A DNA stretch of 64,000 nucleotides from Celerinatantimonas yamalensis (GTDB taxonomy: Bacteria; Pseudomonadota; Gammaproteobacteria; Enterobacterales; Celerinatantimonadaceae): assembly GCF_046054155.1 (NCBI RefSeq), contig NZ_JBEQCT010000008.1:137559-201558 (forward strand). Direction: 5' to 3'. Shown here piece by piece: positions 28,168-36,156 of this stretch. Both the position numbers and the translations under genes were made by a program. The notes beneath the pieces are model-generated. The model did no database searches. It saw nothing but the letters and a program-made list of their open reading frames with translations, and was not told where the DNA came from. The first letter of the stretch is position 1. Every line of letters starts with the position of its first letter.

Positions 28168-28255
28168 GTATCAATTAAACCACGTCAAGTGTAACATCCC
28201 CTCCTTACTCCATGAGTGTCAGAGGCAAGCTGCGGAACCGTCGGAACCATTGACG

Positions 28256-29845
28256 TTATATACGGAAACGACCCACTAATCTGCTGAGTTGGTCAATGTC
28301 TGTAATCAGCTGCTTTTTGATCTCCACGGCTTTATGCGTGTACTCTACATTAGAAGCCGCAATCGACGTCACATCGCCAACTTGCTCCGAAATATCGGCC
28401 GCGTTCTGGTTTTGCTCTTGGATTAATTGCGAAATTTGCTGGTTTGTTTGACTGAGTGTATTGATTGATCCGATGATGGTATTGAACATCTCGATGGTCT
28501 CTTGTGCTTGTGCTGCGACACTGTCGGTCAGCTTTTGTGATGAACGCATGACCTGTGCCGCATCGGTGGATCCTTTTTGGATACGCTCCACGACAGTTTC
28601 TATTTCGAGGGTGGATTTATGGGTGCGGTTGGCAAGACTGCGAACTTCGTCCGCCACAACAGCAAAGCCTCGACCTGTTTCCCCTGCGCGGGCAGCCTCA
28701 ATTGCTGCGTTCAGTGCTAACAAATTAGTTTGTTCTGCGATTTCGCGGATGACATTCAGCACTTTACCAATGTTCTGTCCGTCATTTTCGAGAGTCGATA
28801 CCACAGAAGAGGCTTTTTCCATCTCCTCAACAACCGAATGAAGCGATCGTAGCGTTTGGGAAAGATTTGTTTGCCCCTTGTTTGAACTGCTATTGGCTTC
28901 TACTGCCATTTCACCACATTTATTAGCATCAGCAGAGACTTCACCTAGGCTATGTGTCATCGCATTGACTGCATTGGATATCTCATTTGTACTTTGCTGC
29001 TGATGTGTGGATAAGCGGTCTACTTGTTGTAGTGTGTTATCGATTTGCTCTGCGAGATTTTGCGTTGATGAGATGGTTGTAGACACTTGCTTAATAATGG
29101 AGTGTACTAGATCGATAAACCTATTTAAGTGTTTAGCCACTTCCGCCATTTCGTCTTTTCCTGTACTGTTTAGACGAGTGGTTAAATTGCCGTCCGTACT
29201 ATTAAGATCTTCTAATAACGTGACCATTTGGCGCAAAGGTCGAATAATCAGGCGCTTTGCCGCAAAAGCGATAATCGCGGAGATGACTAATATGATGGCC
29301 AGGCTGATGTAGTTATTCAGATCCACATTATGAATGACGGTGTCTAGGCTTGCTGCACGCTTTTCAACCTGACTATCTCCCACCTTTTCGAGCTTTTCAA
29401 TTAAGCCGAGCAAAGTCTCTACCTGCTTGTCAAAGTTTGTAATGGTTCTTGATAAGTCATTTTTATCACCAGACAAAATCTGTGACTTTAATGCATCGAA
29501 TTTTGTCAAATTGCTATCTAGCGTTTGTAGGTTGTCTGGACTCATTAAACCAGACGCTTTCATTCTATTGAGGGCTTCTTGAGTAAACTCATTGGTCTCT
29601 GTGATTTTGTTTTTGGTTTGATCGAGAGTGGCTTCATTAAATAGATACCGATCAAGAGCAATGATTTGTGCTTGTATGCCAATTGTCCCTTCCATGGCCC
29701 CATCGGCAGCATTCCAAGCATTCCCTGTGATGAATTTTATCTCTGTATCCAGTTTTTTTATCGACAAAATGCCAATAATAGAGCTAGTTAAAACGATCAT
29801 AACAAATAAGCATATTCCCAAATAAATCTTCAACTTTATCGACAT
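28256..29845 (-). CDS. Methyl-accepting chemotaxis protein, four-helix-bundle sensor type
   Basis: A 529-aa receptor. TM1 is at about 7-28, followed by a helical periplasmic region of about 150 residues without Cache motifs (a 4HB_MCP-like sensor). TM2 lies near 178-198, with a HAMP segment (LIIRPLRQMVTLLEDL) and the signalling hairpin with tip EQTNLLALNAAIEAARAG near residue 370. It shares the cytoplasmic core with the receptor at 3415 but has a different sensor. It is cargo of the accessory region, bounded by an IS3 and an IS5 remnant. The ligand is unknown. Confidence 0.92.
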   Translation of the reverse strand: MSIKLKIYLGICLFVMIVLTSSIIGILSIKKLDTEIKFITGNAWNAADGAMEGTIGIQAQIIALDRYLFNEATLDQTKNKITETNEFTQEALNRMKASGLMSPDNLQTLDSNLTKFDALKSQILSGDKNDLSRTITNFDKQVETLLGLIEKLEKVGDSQVEKRAASLDTVIHNVDLNNYISLAIILVISAIIAFAAKRLIIRPLRQMVTLLEDLNSTDGNLTTRLNSTGKDEMAEVAKHLNRFIDLVHSIIKQVSTTISSTQNLAEQIDNTLQQVDRLSTHQQQSTNEISNAVNAMTHSLGEVSADANKCGEMAVEANSSSNKGQTNLSQTLRSLHSVVEEMEKASSVVSTLENDGQNIGKVLNVIREIAEQTNLLALNAAIEAARAGETGRGFAVVADEVRSLANRTHKSTLEIETVVERIQKGSTDAAQVMRSSQKLTDSVAAQAQETIEMFNTIIGSINTLSQTNQQISQLIQEQNQNAADISEQVGDVTSIAASNVEYTHKAVEIKKQLITDIDQLSRLVGRFRI

Positions 29846-30013
29846 TTTTTATCCCAAAAAATGATGAGTTCTATATTCAAAGATAGTCGATTATCAAAAG
29901 GTGTCTAGGGTGTTTTGATCTTTCGTGATAGATTTTTGAGCAACATGGTAAAGCGTTTATAATTGGCTTCGCTAAAAGTAACAACATAACCCGATACCAT
30001 ATAACCCGATACC
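29846..30013. repeat. Tandem 15-bp repeat before IS5 remnant
   Basis: ATAACCCGATACCAT occurs twice back to back (29986-30000 and 30001-30015), directly before the first codon of the IS5-type remnant. The remaining bases hold the chemoreceptor promoter region. Confidence 0.6.
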
Positions 30014-30234
30014 ATGACGAAACTAATGTTAACTGATAAGCGCTGGGAAAAGCCACTTCAAATCATGATGAGCACTGACCGCATTTATAACATAGAATGA
30101 TCTTTGAAGAGATTCTTTACCGATTGCGAACAGGTATACTTTGGCATGATCTACCAATAGAGTTTGATGACTGGAGTGCCGTTTATCGTCGTTTTAACCT
30201 GTGGTCTAAAAAGCCTGTTGAGCAGATGATTTAA
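30014..30234 (+). pseudogene. IS5-family transposase N-terminal remnant
   Basis: Two overlapping frames give LMLTDKRWEKPLQIMMSTDR and then EEILYRLRTGILWHDLPIEF, continuing DDWSAVYRRFNLWSKK. This is the conserved N-terminal domain of IS5-family transposases (MLTDxxWxxL...EGILYRLRTGxPWRDLPxxFG). A frameshift separates the two parts near 30096, and the catalytic DDE part is absent. Confidence 0.75.
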
Positions 30235-30243
30235 TAAGTTATA

Positions 30244-30318
30244 AAACTCCAGGGTGGCCAGCTTAGTCACTGCCTGATGAATTGCTTGCTGAACTTCGAT
30301 ATTACGGCAGGTTGTCAT
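30244..30318 (-). pseudogene. Truncated copy of the right-end 65-aa gene
   Basis: Encodes NIEVQQAIHQAVTKLATLEF and then breaks off at the junction with the IS5 remnant. It is a partial copy of the gene at 39042-39274. Confidence 0.65.
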
Positions 30319-30531
30319 AGTCACCTCTCTGACAGGTGGTATATGGAAATGTGGGCCGGTGCATCATCACTGGCCCGTATGCTTTCTAACTACTTGTGTC
30401 GGCCAAACGGCTAGCGTCTGATTTTGTCGATTTGCTCGACCGATCCCGTCATGTCCTTGTAAGCGCGCCCGGCCAGCCTAGCAACCGCTCTATTTCTTTT
30501 CTGATTATGTTCTCAATGAGAAAGCCATAAA

Positions 30532-30562
30532 AAATGCCAGTCAGTATTACTGACTGGCATTT
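30532..30562 (-). terminator. guaA-type terminator, copy T0
   Basis: AAATGCCAGTCAG / CTGACTGGCATTT with a 5-base loop and a T-run on the minus side. It is identical in stem sequence to the terminator directly after guaA (39703-39733). Confidence 0.9.
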
Positions 30563-30570
30563 CATTTATC

Positions 30571-30636
30571 TTATAGACGAAGCTCTTGTTTCTCTTCAAC
30601 ACTAAGCATTCGTGGGCGCGATGTAATTCTATCCAC
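30571..30636 (-). pseudogene. Truncated copy of small charged left-end ORF
   Basis: A 21-codon frame from GTG reads DRITSRPRMLSVEEKQELRL and then stops where the sequence jumps to the terminator. It is the first third of the gene at 33219-33395. Confidence 0.6.
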
Positions 30637-30810
30637 CTTGTGTCTCCAACTTACCACTGTACATTTTAGATAGCGCATCAAAACATGAGTTACCAACAAG
30701 AAACCTTAGGGATATTTTTAGATTATTTCTCATACACATCTTGAAAGCCATTAGCGCTGCCCAAAGCATATACAACAAGGAATAACCTCATTAAATAAAA
30801 GGATCAAATC

Positions 30811-30939
30811 ATGGGTTTGAAACCAGGGCCAAAACCAATAGCCAAGTCGACCGGCAAGCCAGATCAACGTCGACGTGACAATAAAAACACGCCAGGAAAC
30901 ACTCCGGGCCTAAAGCCGAGTAAATCCTCGACCAAGTAA
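30811..30939 (+). CDS. 42-aa basic protein, copy 1
   Basis: ATG with an AAAGGA ribosome site. The product is rich in K, P, G and R and semi-repetitive: GLKPGPKPIAKSTGKP at the start and TPGLKPSKSS near the end. It is almost certainly disordered. The second copy at 33579 differs at only two residues, so the frame is conserved. It is followed by a hairpin with two mutually exclusive pairings. I do not recognise the family. An RNA- or DNA-binding role is only a guess from charge. Confidence 0.6.
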   Translation: MGLKPGPKPIAKSTGKPDQRRRDNKNTPGNTPGLKPSKSSTK

Positions 30940-30950
30940 TGTGCCCTTAA

Positions 30951-30982
30951 CAGTACCGAGTCAGATTAAGTGGTACTGACTC
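30951..30982 (+). other. Two-way hairpin after the 42-aa ORF
   Basis: CAGTACC pairs with GGTACTG, while the overlapping GAGTCAG pairs with CTGACTC, so the two stems exclude each other. In the E2 copy (33719-33750) the first stem is kept and the second has one mismatch. Confidence 0.5.
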
Positions 30983-31116
30983 TTGTTCCTAAAACCCAAA
31001 ACACACTTTTGCCCCATTATGTGTTTCGAACAGTTGGCAATGTACAAATAAGAGTCCAACTGTACACAAATTTATGTGATGCTACTAAGTTTCTACTGAC
31101 TCGGTGGCTATTCAGA

Positions 31117-31563
31117 TCATTTTTTTGACTGAATAATTAAAACTACACCAGCCATGAGTAGAATTGCGCCAATAATAGTGCTCAATGCTGGTTTTGAAGG
31201 AATAGGCGTAGAAATACTATCTGCAATGATGCTGAATACTAATTGGCTACCAACCAATATGGCTATCGTTATTGCCGCCCCTAAATGCTTATAGCCTAAC
31301 ACTCCTGAAAACACGAAGAATGAGCCTAAAGCTCCCGGTACTAACGTCATTGGGCTGATATTTTTTATTGCTTCATTAAGACCGGACATCCCATTTTTTA
31401 TGCATAGAATGGTGAGCAATATTAATAGACCGCTGATAGAGTTCAGCAGCAATGTGATAGTTACAGTGGATACTTTTTCAGTAATCTTAACCATCATGAG
31501 GTTCTGTATAACCAAAGAGATGCCTGCTGCAACCAAGATAATGACGGTGGTATAAGATTGCAT
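31117..31563 (-). CDS. DMT-superfamily carrier, YdcZ (DUF606) type
   Basis: A 148-aa protein with five hydrophobic segments. The start at 31563 is chosen because AGGAG lies 6 bases before it; the upstream ATG at 31569 touches the ribosome site. The pattern NSISGLLILL, TLVPGALGSFFVFSGVLGYKHLGAA and GAILLMAGVVLI is that of DMT_YdcZ proteins, half-size members of the drug/metabolite transporters. It is last in a three-gene operon with a GNAT acetyltransferase and an XRE-cupin regulator, which suggests export of, or protection from, an amino-acid-like compound. Confidence 0.82.
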   Translation of the reverse strand: MQSYTTVIILVAAGISLVIQNLMMVKITEKVSTVTITLLLNSISGLLILLTILCIKNGMSGLNEAIKNISPMTLVPGALGSFFVFSGVLGYKHLGAAITIAILVGSQLVFSIIADSISTPIPSKPALSTIIGAILLMAGVVLIIQSKK

Positions 31564-31590
31564 GAGCATCTCCTATCTATCTGAAATAAA

Positions 31591-32118
31591 TTATTTTTCG
31601 GTTGGTGTTTCAGGTGTGTCTAGCACTAGCTGGTAAAATGAGAGGTTTAACCAACGCCCAAACTTGTATCCAACTTCAGTTAGAGTTCCTGCATGATGGA
31701 AACCATGCTTCTCATGTAAAGCGATACTGCCAAGGTTATCTGCATCGATACCGCCAATAACAACGTGATAATTATTTTCTTTTGCTGAGTTTATGATTAA
31801 TTCAAGAAGAATATGGCCTAACCCTTTGCCCCGAAAATCCTTGTGAACATAAATAGAATGCTCAATAGAGTATTTGTACGCAGGCCAGTTTCGAAAAGCA
31901 CCATAGCTGGCAAATGCAATTAATTCACCATTTGCAGATTCTAACCCAATGACGGGATAACCATTATTTCTTTTCGCTTCAAACCATCCAACCATACTTT
32001 CTATTGAACGTTTCTCGTAATCGTACAAAGCTGTCGAAGTTTCGATTGCATCATTAAATATATCTAGGATGCTTTGTGCGTGCTTTTCATATGTACAGTT
32101 GACTACGTTATATTCCAT
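31591..32118 (-). CDS. GNAT acetyltransferase, phosphinothricin/methionine-sulfoximine type
   Basis: A 175-aa acetyltransferase of the PAT/MnaT group. The typical N-terminus (IFNDAIETSTALYDYE) is followed by ASYGAFRNWPAYKYSIEHSIYV, the acetyl-CoA loop DFRGKGLG and the motif IDADNLGSIALHEKHGF. Enzymes of this group N-acetylate phosphinothricin, methionine sulfoximine or related amino acids. The start codon overlaps the stop of the upstream regulator gene (TAATG), so the two are translationally coupled. Confidence 0.87.
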   Translation of the reverse strand: MEYNVVNCTYEKHAQSILDIFNDAIETSTALYDYEKRSIESMVGWFEAKRNNGYPVIGLESANGELIAFASYGAFRNWPAYKYSIEHSIYVHKDFRGKGLGHILLELIINSAKENNYHVVIGGIDADNLGSIALHEKHGFHHAGTLTEVGYKFGRWLNLSFYQLVLDTPETPTEK

Positions 32119-32708
32119 TATTTGTTCTCCTTTGAAGAAGGAAGGCTCGTAAGTGCAATTAGATACCTAGCTTCTGTGTTGTTGGGGTTAAAAAATATTG
32201 TGTGTTCCTTTTGCTGGAATGCTAAGCAATCACCTTCTTTTAAATGCCAAGTGGAATGATCGTCGGAGATTTCAATATTTCCCGAGATCACCCATACCTG
32301 CTGATGTATTTCGATATTTCTGAGCATGTTTTCGAAAGTGACACTCTTTTTGGGTGGAAAGATAATCTCAGTTAATTCAACTGTTGAAGTTGCATTTCTC
32401 GGCGTAAGTTGACGTCGAATGTATCCAGATTCGGGATCTTGCCAAGTTTTTTGATTCTCTATACTCGATACACATTGAGTTTCACTTATGGTTTCTTCTA
32501 AGCTATCAGAAAGTAGTTTTGGAAGAGATGTACCTAAAGCATCGGCCAATTTGTTTAGAACCGTTGCAGTTGGGCTTGATTGCTCTCGTTCAATCAACGA
32601 AATCATCGAGCGACTAATGCCGCTTCGCTTCGCCAAAGCATCCAGTGTTAAGCTCTGTCTCTTACGCAACGTTTTGAGTTTAGTTGAGATTAAAGTATCT
32701 ATGCCCAT
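32118..32708 (-). CDS. XRE-family regulator with cupin sensor domain
   Basis: About 196 aa from the ATG at 32708 (MGIDTLISTKLK); the ORF is open 19 codons further up. The N-terminal HTH spans about residues 9-65 (LRKRQSLTLDALAKRSGISR, then SMISLIEREQSSPTATVLNKLADALG). The C-terminal cupin barrel (about 110-190) has the pattern HQQVWVISGNIEISDD and GDCLAFQQKEHTIF. This domain pair is usual for regulators of amino-acid or small-molecule resistance genes. It leads the operon and probably controls it. Confidence 0.88.
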   Translation of the reverse strand: MGIDTLISTKLKTLRKRQSLTLDALAKRSGISRSMISLIEREQSSPTATVLNKLADALGTSLPKLLSDSLEETISETQCVSSIENQKTWQDPESGYIRRQLTPRNATSTVELTEIIFPPKKSVTFENMLRNIEIHQQVWVISGNIEISDDHSTWHLKEGDCLAFQQKEHTIFFNPNNTEARYLIALTSLPSSKENK

Positions 32709-32983
32709 ACATTCCACCTTACTAGAAATTAAATCCATTAAACTAGAATTTAAGAGTATTAGCAATAGAGGTAAGTGAATATTTAGCTAATATATTGAAA
32801 ATATGAGTATATCTTTATTAAAATGTTGGAATTTAAACTGAGAAAGAAAATAGATTCCTTATAAGAACTATTGGATTAGTACTTTCCCTACTTGAAGTAA
32901 TTCGTGGTTTGCTAAATTAAGTAGAAACTCTAAGAAGGTTTTGTCCAGAAACGAGTTACAGCTTCACCATAATCGGTTCGTGT
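32709..32983. other. Upstream region of the XRE-GNAT-DMT operon
   Basis: A+T-rich, without a gene; presumably holds the operon promoter. Confidence 0.4.
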
Positions 32984-33204
32984 ACATGAAATACGGGCCG
33001 GTGCATAATCACTGGCCCGTATGCTTTCTAACTACTTGCGTCGGCCAAACGGCCAGCATCTCATTTTGTCGATTTGATCGACCGATCCCGTCATGTCCTT
33101 GTAAGCGCGCCCGGCCAGCCTAGCAACCGCTCTATTTCTTTTCTGATTATGTTCTCAATGAGAAAGCCATAAAAAATGCCAGTCAGTATTACTGACTGGC
33201 ATTT
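32984..33204. repeat. Unit right end, copy in E1
   Basis: Contains the GGGCC/GGCCC hairpin, the membrane-protein tail (33024-33118) and the guaA-type terminator T1 (stem 33174-33186 and 33192-33204). Almost identical to 30345-30562. Confidence 0.85.
33174..33204 (-). terminator. guaA-type terminator, copy T1
   Basis: Same 13-bp stem as at 30532 and 39703, with the T-run on the minus strand. It lies 14 bases beyond the stop of the small charged ORF, so it can end that transcript. Confidence 0.9.
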
Positions 33205-33218
33205 CATTTATATAACAG

Positions 33219-33395
33219 CTAGTTAGAAATATGGTCTTTATCGATACCATCATCTATACCATGCACTGATTTTTCTTGATTTTTTGCTGCTCGTCGACGT
33301 TTTAGTTCAGCTTTGGCCCAAGCTGAGGATTCTTGCATATCACGGCGAAGTTCTTGTTTCTCTTCAACACTAAGCCATCGCGGGCCCGATGTCAT
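33219..33395 (-). CDS. Small charged protein of the unit left end
   Basis: 58 aa from the ATG at 33395, which has GAAGG nine bases upstream; an in-frame GTG at 33404 is also possible. The protein is helical and highly charged: SVEEKQELRRDMQESSAWAK, then AELKRRRAAKN. The same gene is present in mutated form at 23770, 30571 and 35993, always at the left end of a unit, so it belongs to the element, not to the cargo. I do not recognise the family and no function can be assigned. Confidence 0.6.
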   Translation of the reverse strand: MTSGPRWLSVEEKQELRRDMQESSAWAKAELKRRRAAKNQEKSVHGIDDGIDKDHISN

Positions 33396-33787
33396 TCTAT
33401 CCACCTTCTATCTCCAACTTGTCGCTGTACATTTTAGATAGCGCATCAAAACATGAGTTACCAACAAGAAACCTTGGGGATATTTTTAGATTATTTCTCA
33501 TACACATCTTGAAAGCCATTAGCGCTGCCCAAAGCATATACAACAAGGAATAACCTCATTAAATAAAAGGATCAAATCATGGGTTTGAAACCAGGGCCAA
33601 AACCAATAGCCAAGTCGACCGGCAAGCCAGATCAACGTCGACGTGACAATAAAAACACGCCAGAAAACACTCCGGGCCTAAAGCCGAGTAAATCCTCGAG
33701 CAAGTAATGTGCCCTTAACAGTACCAAGTCAGATTAAGTGGTACTGACTCTTGTTCCTAAAACCCAAAACACACTTTTGCCCCATTT
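33347..33787. repeat. Unit left-end block, copy in E2
   Basis: Nearly identical to 30573-31018. Differences are scattered single bases. Confidence 0.85.
33579..33707 (+). CDS. 42-aa basic protein, copy 2
   Basis: Same gene as at 30811, with AAAGGA upstream and two residue changes (G29E and T41S). The upstream 150 bases are also conserved. Between 33708 and 34003 I see only the hairpin after this ORF and no further supported gene. Confidence 0.6.
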   Translation: MGLKPGPKPIAKSTGKPDQRRRDNKNTPENTPGLKPSKSSSK

Positions 33788-34003
33788 ATTTCTAGCCCAA
33801 GAATTAGGACACGTTTCATTTGCCATAAATTGGCCTACTTTTGGTAATGCTAAAAGTGGCTACCATAACGGCGACTTTTTATCATCAAAACGTCGATTAA
33901 CGAGGTCTAAATCACCGTATTCTTTCATACATTCTTACCTACGGTATGATCCACTGGCCATAGACATCCAGTATGCTTAAGAGGATGTCTATGAATCACA
34001 AGT

Positions 34004-34630
34004 TTATCGCATAGTGCTCGCCAGAGTTTGCTCTAATTGCTCTTTGTTCATGCGAACACAATAACATGGACGCCCTCGTTCGAACTTCCAGCTCTGTGAT
34101 AGAGGACCTGCATCAACTGAATCAAAACCAAATTCCTCATACAACTGAGTCACTATTTTCTTCCCTTTTTCAGTATCACAAGAAAATGGTAGAGCACGTC
34201 GATTAGCGGAGCTTTTGGGTAACCCGTCTTGTTCTAAATCAGTCATTCGGATAGCGTTGAATGCTTTAGCTATACATGCTGTATGCAGAAGTTGAGATGT
34301 AAATTCGCTGGTTGTGGTCTTTTGTGTTTCAAATTCGTCGATGTAGCCATCTCGCTCAGGATAATAGTTGATAGCATCAATAACTTGTTTATCGCGTAGA
34401 ACTTTGATTGGAAGACTATTAATTGAAGACATTGGAATAGCTAGTACAACAACATCCCCAAAATTCGCAGCCTCTTCAGAGGTACCTATCTCGCAACCAA
34501 TCATTGGCCTTAAGCTAAAAAGTGAATCTACGGAACGTGAGTTACTTAACATAACTTTATGCCCATTTTTTATCGCTAGTTTAGCTATTGCTCTACCTAC
34601 AAATCCTGCTCCAATAACACCTATTTTCAT
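34004..34630 (-). CDS. NAD(P)-binding F420-reductase-like protein
   Basis: A 208-aa protein with a Rossmann fold starting KIGVIGAGFVGRAIAKLA. The Arg and Ser of SNSRSVDSL suggest NADP preference, and GDVVVLAIPMSSINSLP and VIDAINYYPERDG follow the pattern of F420_oxidored/NADPH-dependent reductases. It probably acts on a small substrate with NADPH; true F420 use is unlikely in this kind of organism. A LysR regulator is transcribed divergently across 103 bases and probably controls it. Confidence 0.83.
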   Translation of the reverse strand: MKIGVIGAGFVGRAIAKLAIKNGHKVMLSNSRSVDSLFSLRPMIGCEIGTSEEAANFGDVVVLAIPMSSINSLPIKVLRDKQVIDAINYYPERDGYIDEFETQKTTTSEFTSQLLHTACIAKAFNAIRMTDLEQDGLPKSSANRRALPFSCDTEKGKKIVTQLYEEFGFDSVDAGPLSQSWKFERGRPCYCVRMNKEQLEQTLASTMR

Positions 34631-34733
34631 ATCATTTTCCTTTCATTTTTAGAACAAGAATGAGCATAATAAACAATTATTAGGGGATAAATCGCGATTA
34701 GACGTTAAGTTAATCAACAAATAGGAGTGAATC

Positions 34734-35621
34734 ATGGATCGACTGACCAGCATGTCTGTATTTGTGAAAGCGGCAGAGTTAGGTTCTTTTGCTTTAACAG
34801 CGGAAGCTCTGGATATGTCAGCTCAAATGGTGTCGAAACATATAGCCTGGTTAGAATCGAGATTAGGCACTACATTACTTAATCGAACTACACGTCGCCA
34901 ACAATTAACGGATGTTGGCCAACGATATTATGAGCAGTGCAAGATTGTTATAGCCGAAGTTAAGCTGTCGGACTCACTCGTAAGTGAATTAAAATCTTCT
35001 CCTTCCGGTATTTTAAAAGTCAGCGCACCAGTAACATTTGGGTCAACATCACTTACTCCATTCATTACAAACTATCTTGGTCGATACACAGAAACGGAAA
35101 TTGAGTTAACGTTGAATGATAGGCTGGTTGACCCGATACAAGAAGGATACGAAGTGATTATCAGGATAGGAGAATTGGAGGATAGTTCTTTGACCGCTTA
35201 TCCATTGAGGCCATATCAATTAATTGCTTGCGCATCACCACATTACATAAAGCGCTATGGGAAGCCTCAATGTCCATCTGATTTGTCAGAGCATTCATGT
35301 CTAATTTATGGAATTTGGACAGCCTCTATGCCGTGTCGTTGGATTTTCAGTAGAAATGGCATAAAAGAAGAAGTAAAACCAAAAGGAAGGTTTCGTTCTA
35401 ACGATTGGAAAGCATTACTTCATGCTGCTATTGAAAGTTATGGTATTACACTAGGACCGAAAGATATTTTGCAGAAAGAGATAGATCAGGGGAATCTAAT
35501 TCAAATTCTAACTGATTATCAAGCTCCATCTCGACCCATGCATATTCTGACACCGCCTACTCACCGTCCGATAGCAAAAGTTCGTTGCTTTGTTGAGGCC
35601 CTGAAAGAAAACTTCTCTTAG
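34734..35621 (+). CDS. LysR-family transcriptional regulator
   Basis: A 295-aa LysR protein. The winged HTH is at 1-60 (DRLTSMSVFVKAAELGSFAL, then SAQMVSKHIAWLESRLGTTLLNR), and the effector domain is of the CrgA/YafC subgroup (PVTFGSTSLTPFITNYLGRY). AGGAG lies six bases before the ATG. It is divergent from the reductase gene, which is its likely target. Confidence 0.92.
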   Translation: MDRLTSMSVFVKAAELGSFALTAEALDMSAQMVSKHIAWLESRLGTTLLNRTTRRQQLTDVGQRYYEQCKIVIAEVKLSDSLVSELKSSPSGILKVSAPVTFGSTSLTPFITNYLGRYTETEIELTLNDRLVDPIQEGYEVIIRIGELEDSSLTAYPLRPYQLIACASPHYIKRYGKPQCPSDLSEHSCLIYGIWTASMPCRWIFSRNGIKEEVKPKGRFRSNDWKALLHAAIESYGITLGPKDILQKEIDQGNLIQILTDYQAPSRPMHILTPPTHRPIAKVRCFVEALKENFS

Positions 35622-35745
35622 AAACAATCTTTATAACGGATTCTTTCCATCATTGAGCTAGCTGAGTTGTAGTGGATTACAAAAATTGGTCATTCAATTA
35701 GAGGTTTTGCCATACTTCTTATAATTCGTCATAAGCTAAATTAGT
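35622..35745. other. Cargo/right-end junction of E2
   Basis: Non-coding. The shared right-end sequence begins near 35746. Confidence 0.4.
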
Positions 35746-35902
35746 AAAATCGCTGCCTCACTTTGTCGATTTGATCGACCGATCTCGTCATGTCCTTGTA
35801 AGCGCGCCCGGCCAGCCTAGCAACCGCTCTATTTCTTTTCTGATTATGTTCTCAATGAGAAAAGCCATAAAAAATGCCAGTCAGTATTACTGACTGGCAT
35901 TT
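35746..35902. repeat. Unit right end, copy in E2
   Basis: Membrane-protein tail (35760-35820) followed by guaA-type terminator T2. It is the shortest right end, cut at the cargo side. Confidence 0.8.
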
Positions 35903-35956
35903 CATTTATCTTATAAAGGCATAACTAGCTATTTATAGCCAGTCCTACTCCCATTC
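35872..35956. repeat. guaA 3'-end duplication (att-like direct repeat)
   Basis: 85 bases identical to 39703-39787. The repeat contains the guaA terminator, the short spacer, the guaA stop codon and the last three guaA codons (E-W-E). Sequence diverges immediately after CCCATTC. It is the trace expected when an element integrates at the 3' end of guaA and restores the reading frame. The terminator stem lies at 35872-35902. Confidence 0.93.
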
Positions 35957-35992
35957 GAATATCAACGATCAGATATTACCAATAAATAACAG

Positions 35993-36156
35993 TTAGTTAC
36001 AATCAGTATCTTTCTCAATACCATCACTGATACCATGCTCAGAGTTTTTTTATTTTTTGCTGCTCATCGACGTTTTAATTCGGCTTTGGCCCAGGTTGAG
36101 GATTTTTGCATATCACGACGAAGTCGCTCTCTCTCATCGGGAGTCAATCTTCTCAT
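35993..36156 (-). pseudogene. Mutated copy of small charged left-end ORF
   Basis: Starts MRRLTPDERERLRRDMQKSS and continues TWAKAELKRR, then a CGA-to-TGA nonsense codon at 36064-36066 and a later frameshift interrupt it. Homologous to 33219-33395. A truncated 30-aa product is still possible. Confidence 0.65.

Larger units (their letters stand above)
23691..30562. mobile_element. Accessory unit E0 (P-type ATPase, IS remnants, chemoreceptor)
   Basis: The left edge (23691-23870) is a decayed version of the left end of units E2 and E3: it shares GAATATCGAT, the TTAGTTACAA stretch and the remains of the small charged ORF. The right edge (30244-30562) is a copy of the unit right end with the guaA terminator. 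Between them lie the H+-ATPase, two IS remnants and a chemoreceptor gene. No integrase is present. The unit is inferred from shared ends and is the oldest and most decayed. Confidence 0.45.
30244..30562. repeat. Unit right end, copy in E0
   Basis: Contains part of the 65-aa gene, the CACCTCTCT leader, a GGGCC/GGCCC hairpin, the tail of the small membrane protein gene (30390-30478) and the guaA-type terminator. It matches 39200-39733 except for a roughly 200-bp deletion that removes most of the membrane protein. Related partial copies lie at 32984-33204 and 35746-35902. Confidence 0.8.
30573..31018. repeat. Unit left-end block, copy in E1
   Basis: About 445 bp nearly identical to 33347-33787, covering the start of the charged ORF, a conserved 150-base untranslated stretch, the 42-aa ORF and the hairpin after it. 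The two copies part after TTGCCCCATT, which marks the junction with cargo. Confidence 0.85.
30563..33204. mobile_element. Accessory unit E1 (XRE-cupin, GNAT, DMT cargo)
   Basis: Runs from one guaA-type terminator to the next (2,642 bp period). Its left end holds a cut-down charged ORF and the 42-aa ORF; its right end holds the membrane-protein tail and terminator T1. The guaA tail sequence itself has been lost at both borders. No recombinase gene. Confidence 0.6.
33205..35956. mobile_element. Accessory unit E2 (reductase and LysR cargo)
   Basis: From terminator T1 to the duplicated guaA tail after T2 (about 2.7 kb). It has the only intact left end: the charged ORF and the 42-aa ORF. The cargo is a divergent reductase/LysR pair. 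The right end is reduced to the membrane-protein tail and terminator. No recombinase gene. Confidence 0.6.

Noticed and set aside
30945..33790. Integron-like cassette array (attC sites)
   Set aside because: The repeats contain no attC core pair (RYYYAAC and GTTRRRY in the right spacing), carry a copy of the guaA terminator, and no integron integrase is present.
33738..33980. 80-codon open frame after the second 42-aa gene
   Set aside because: It spans the junction between framework and cargo, has no ribosome site and no counterpart in E1.
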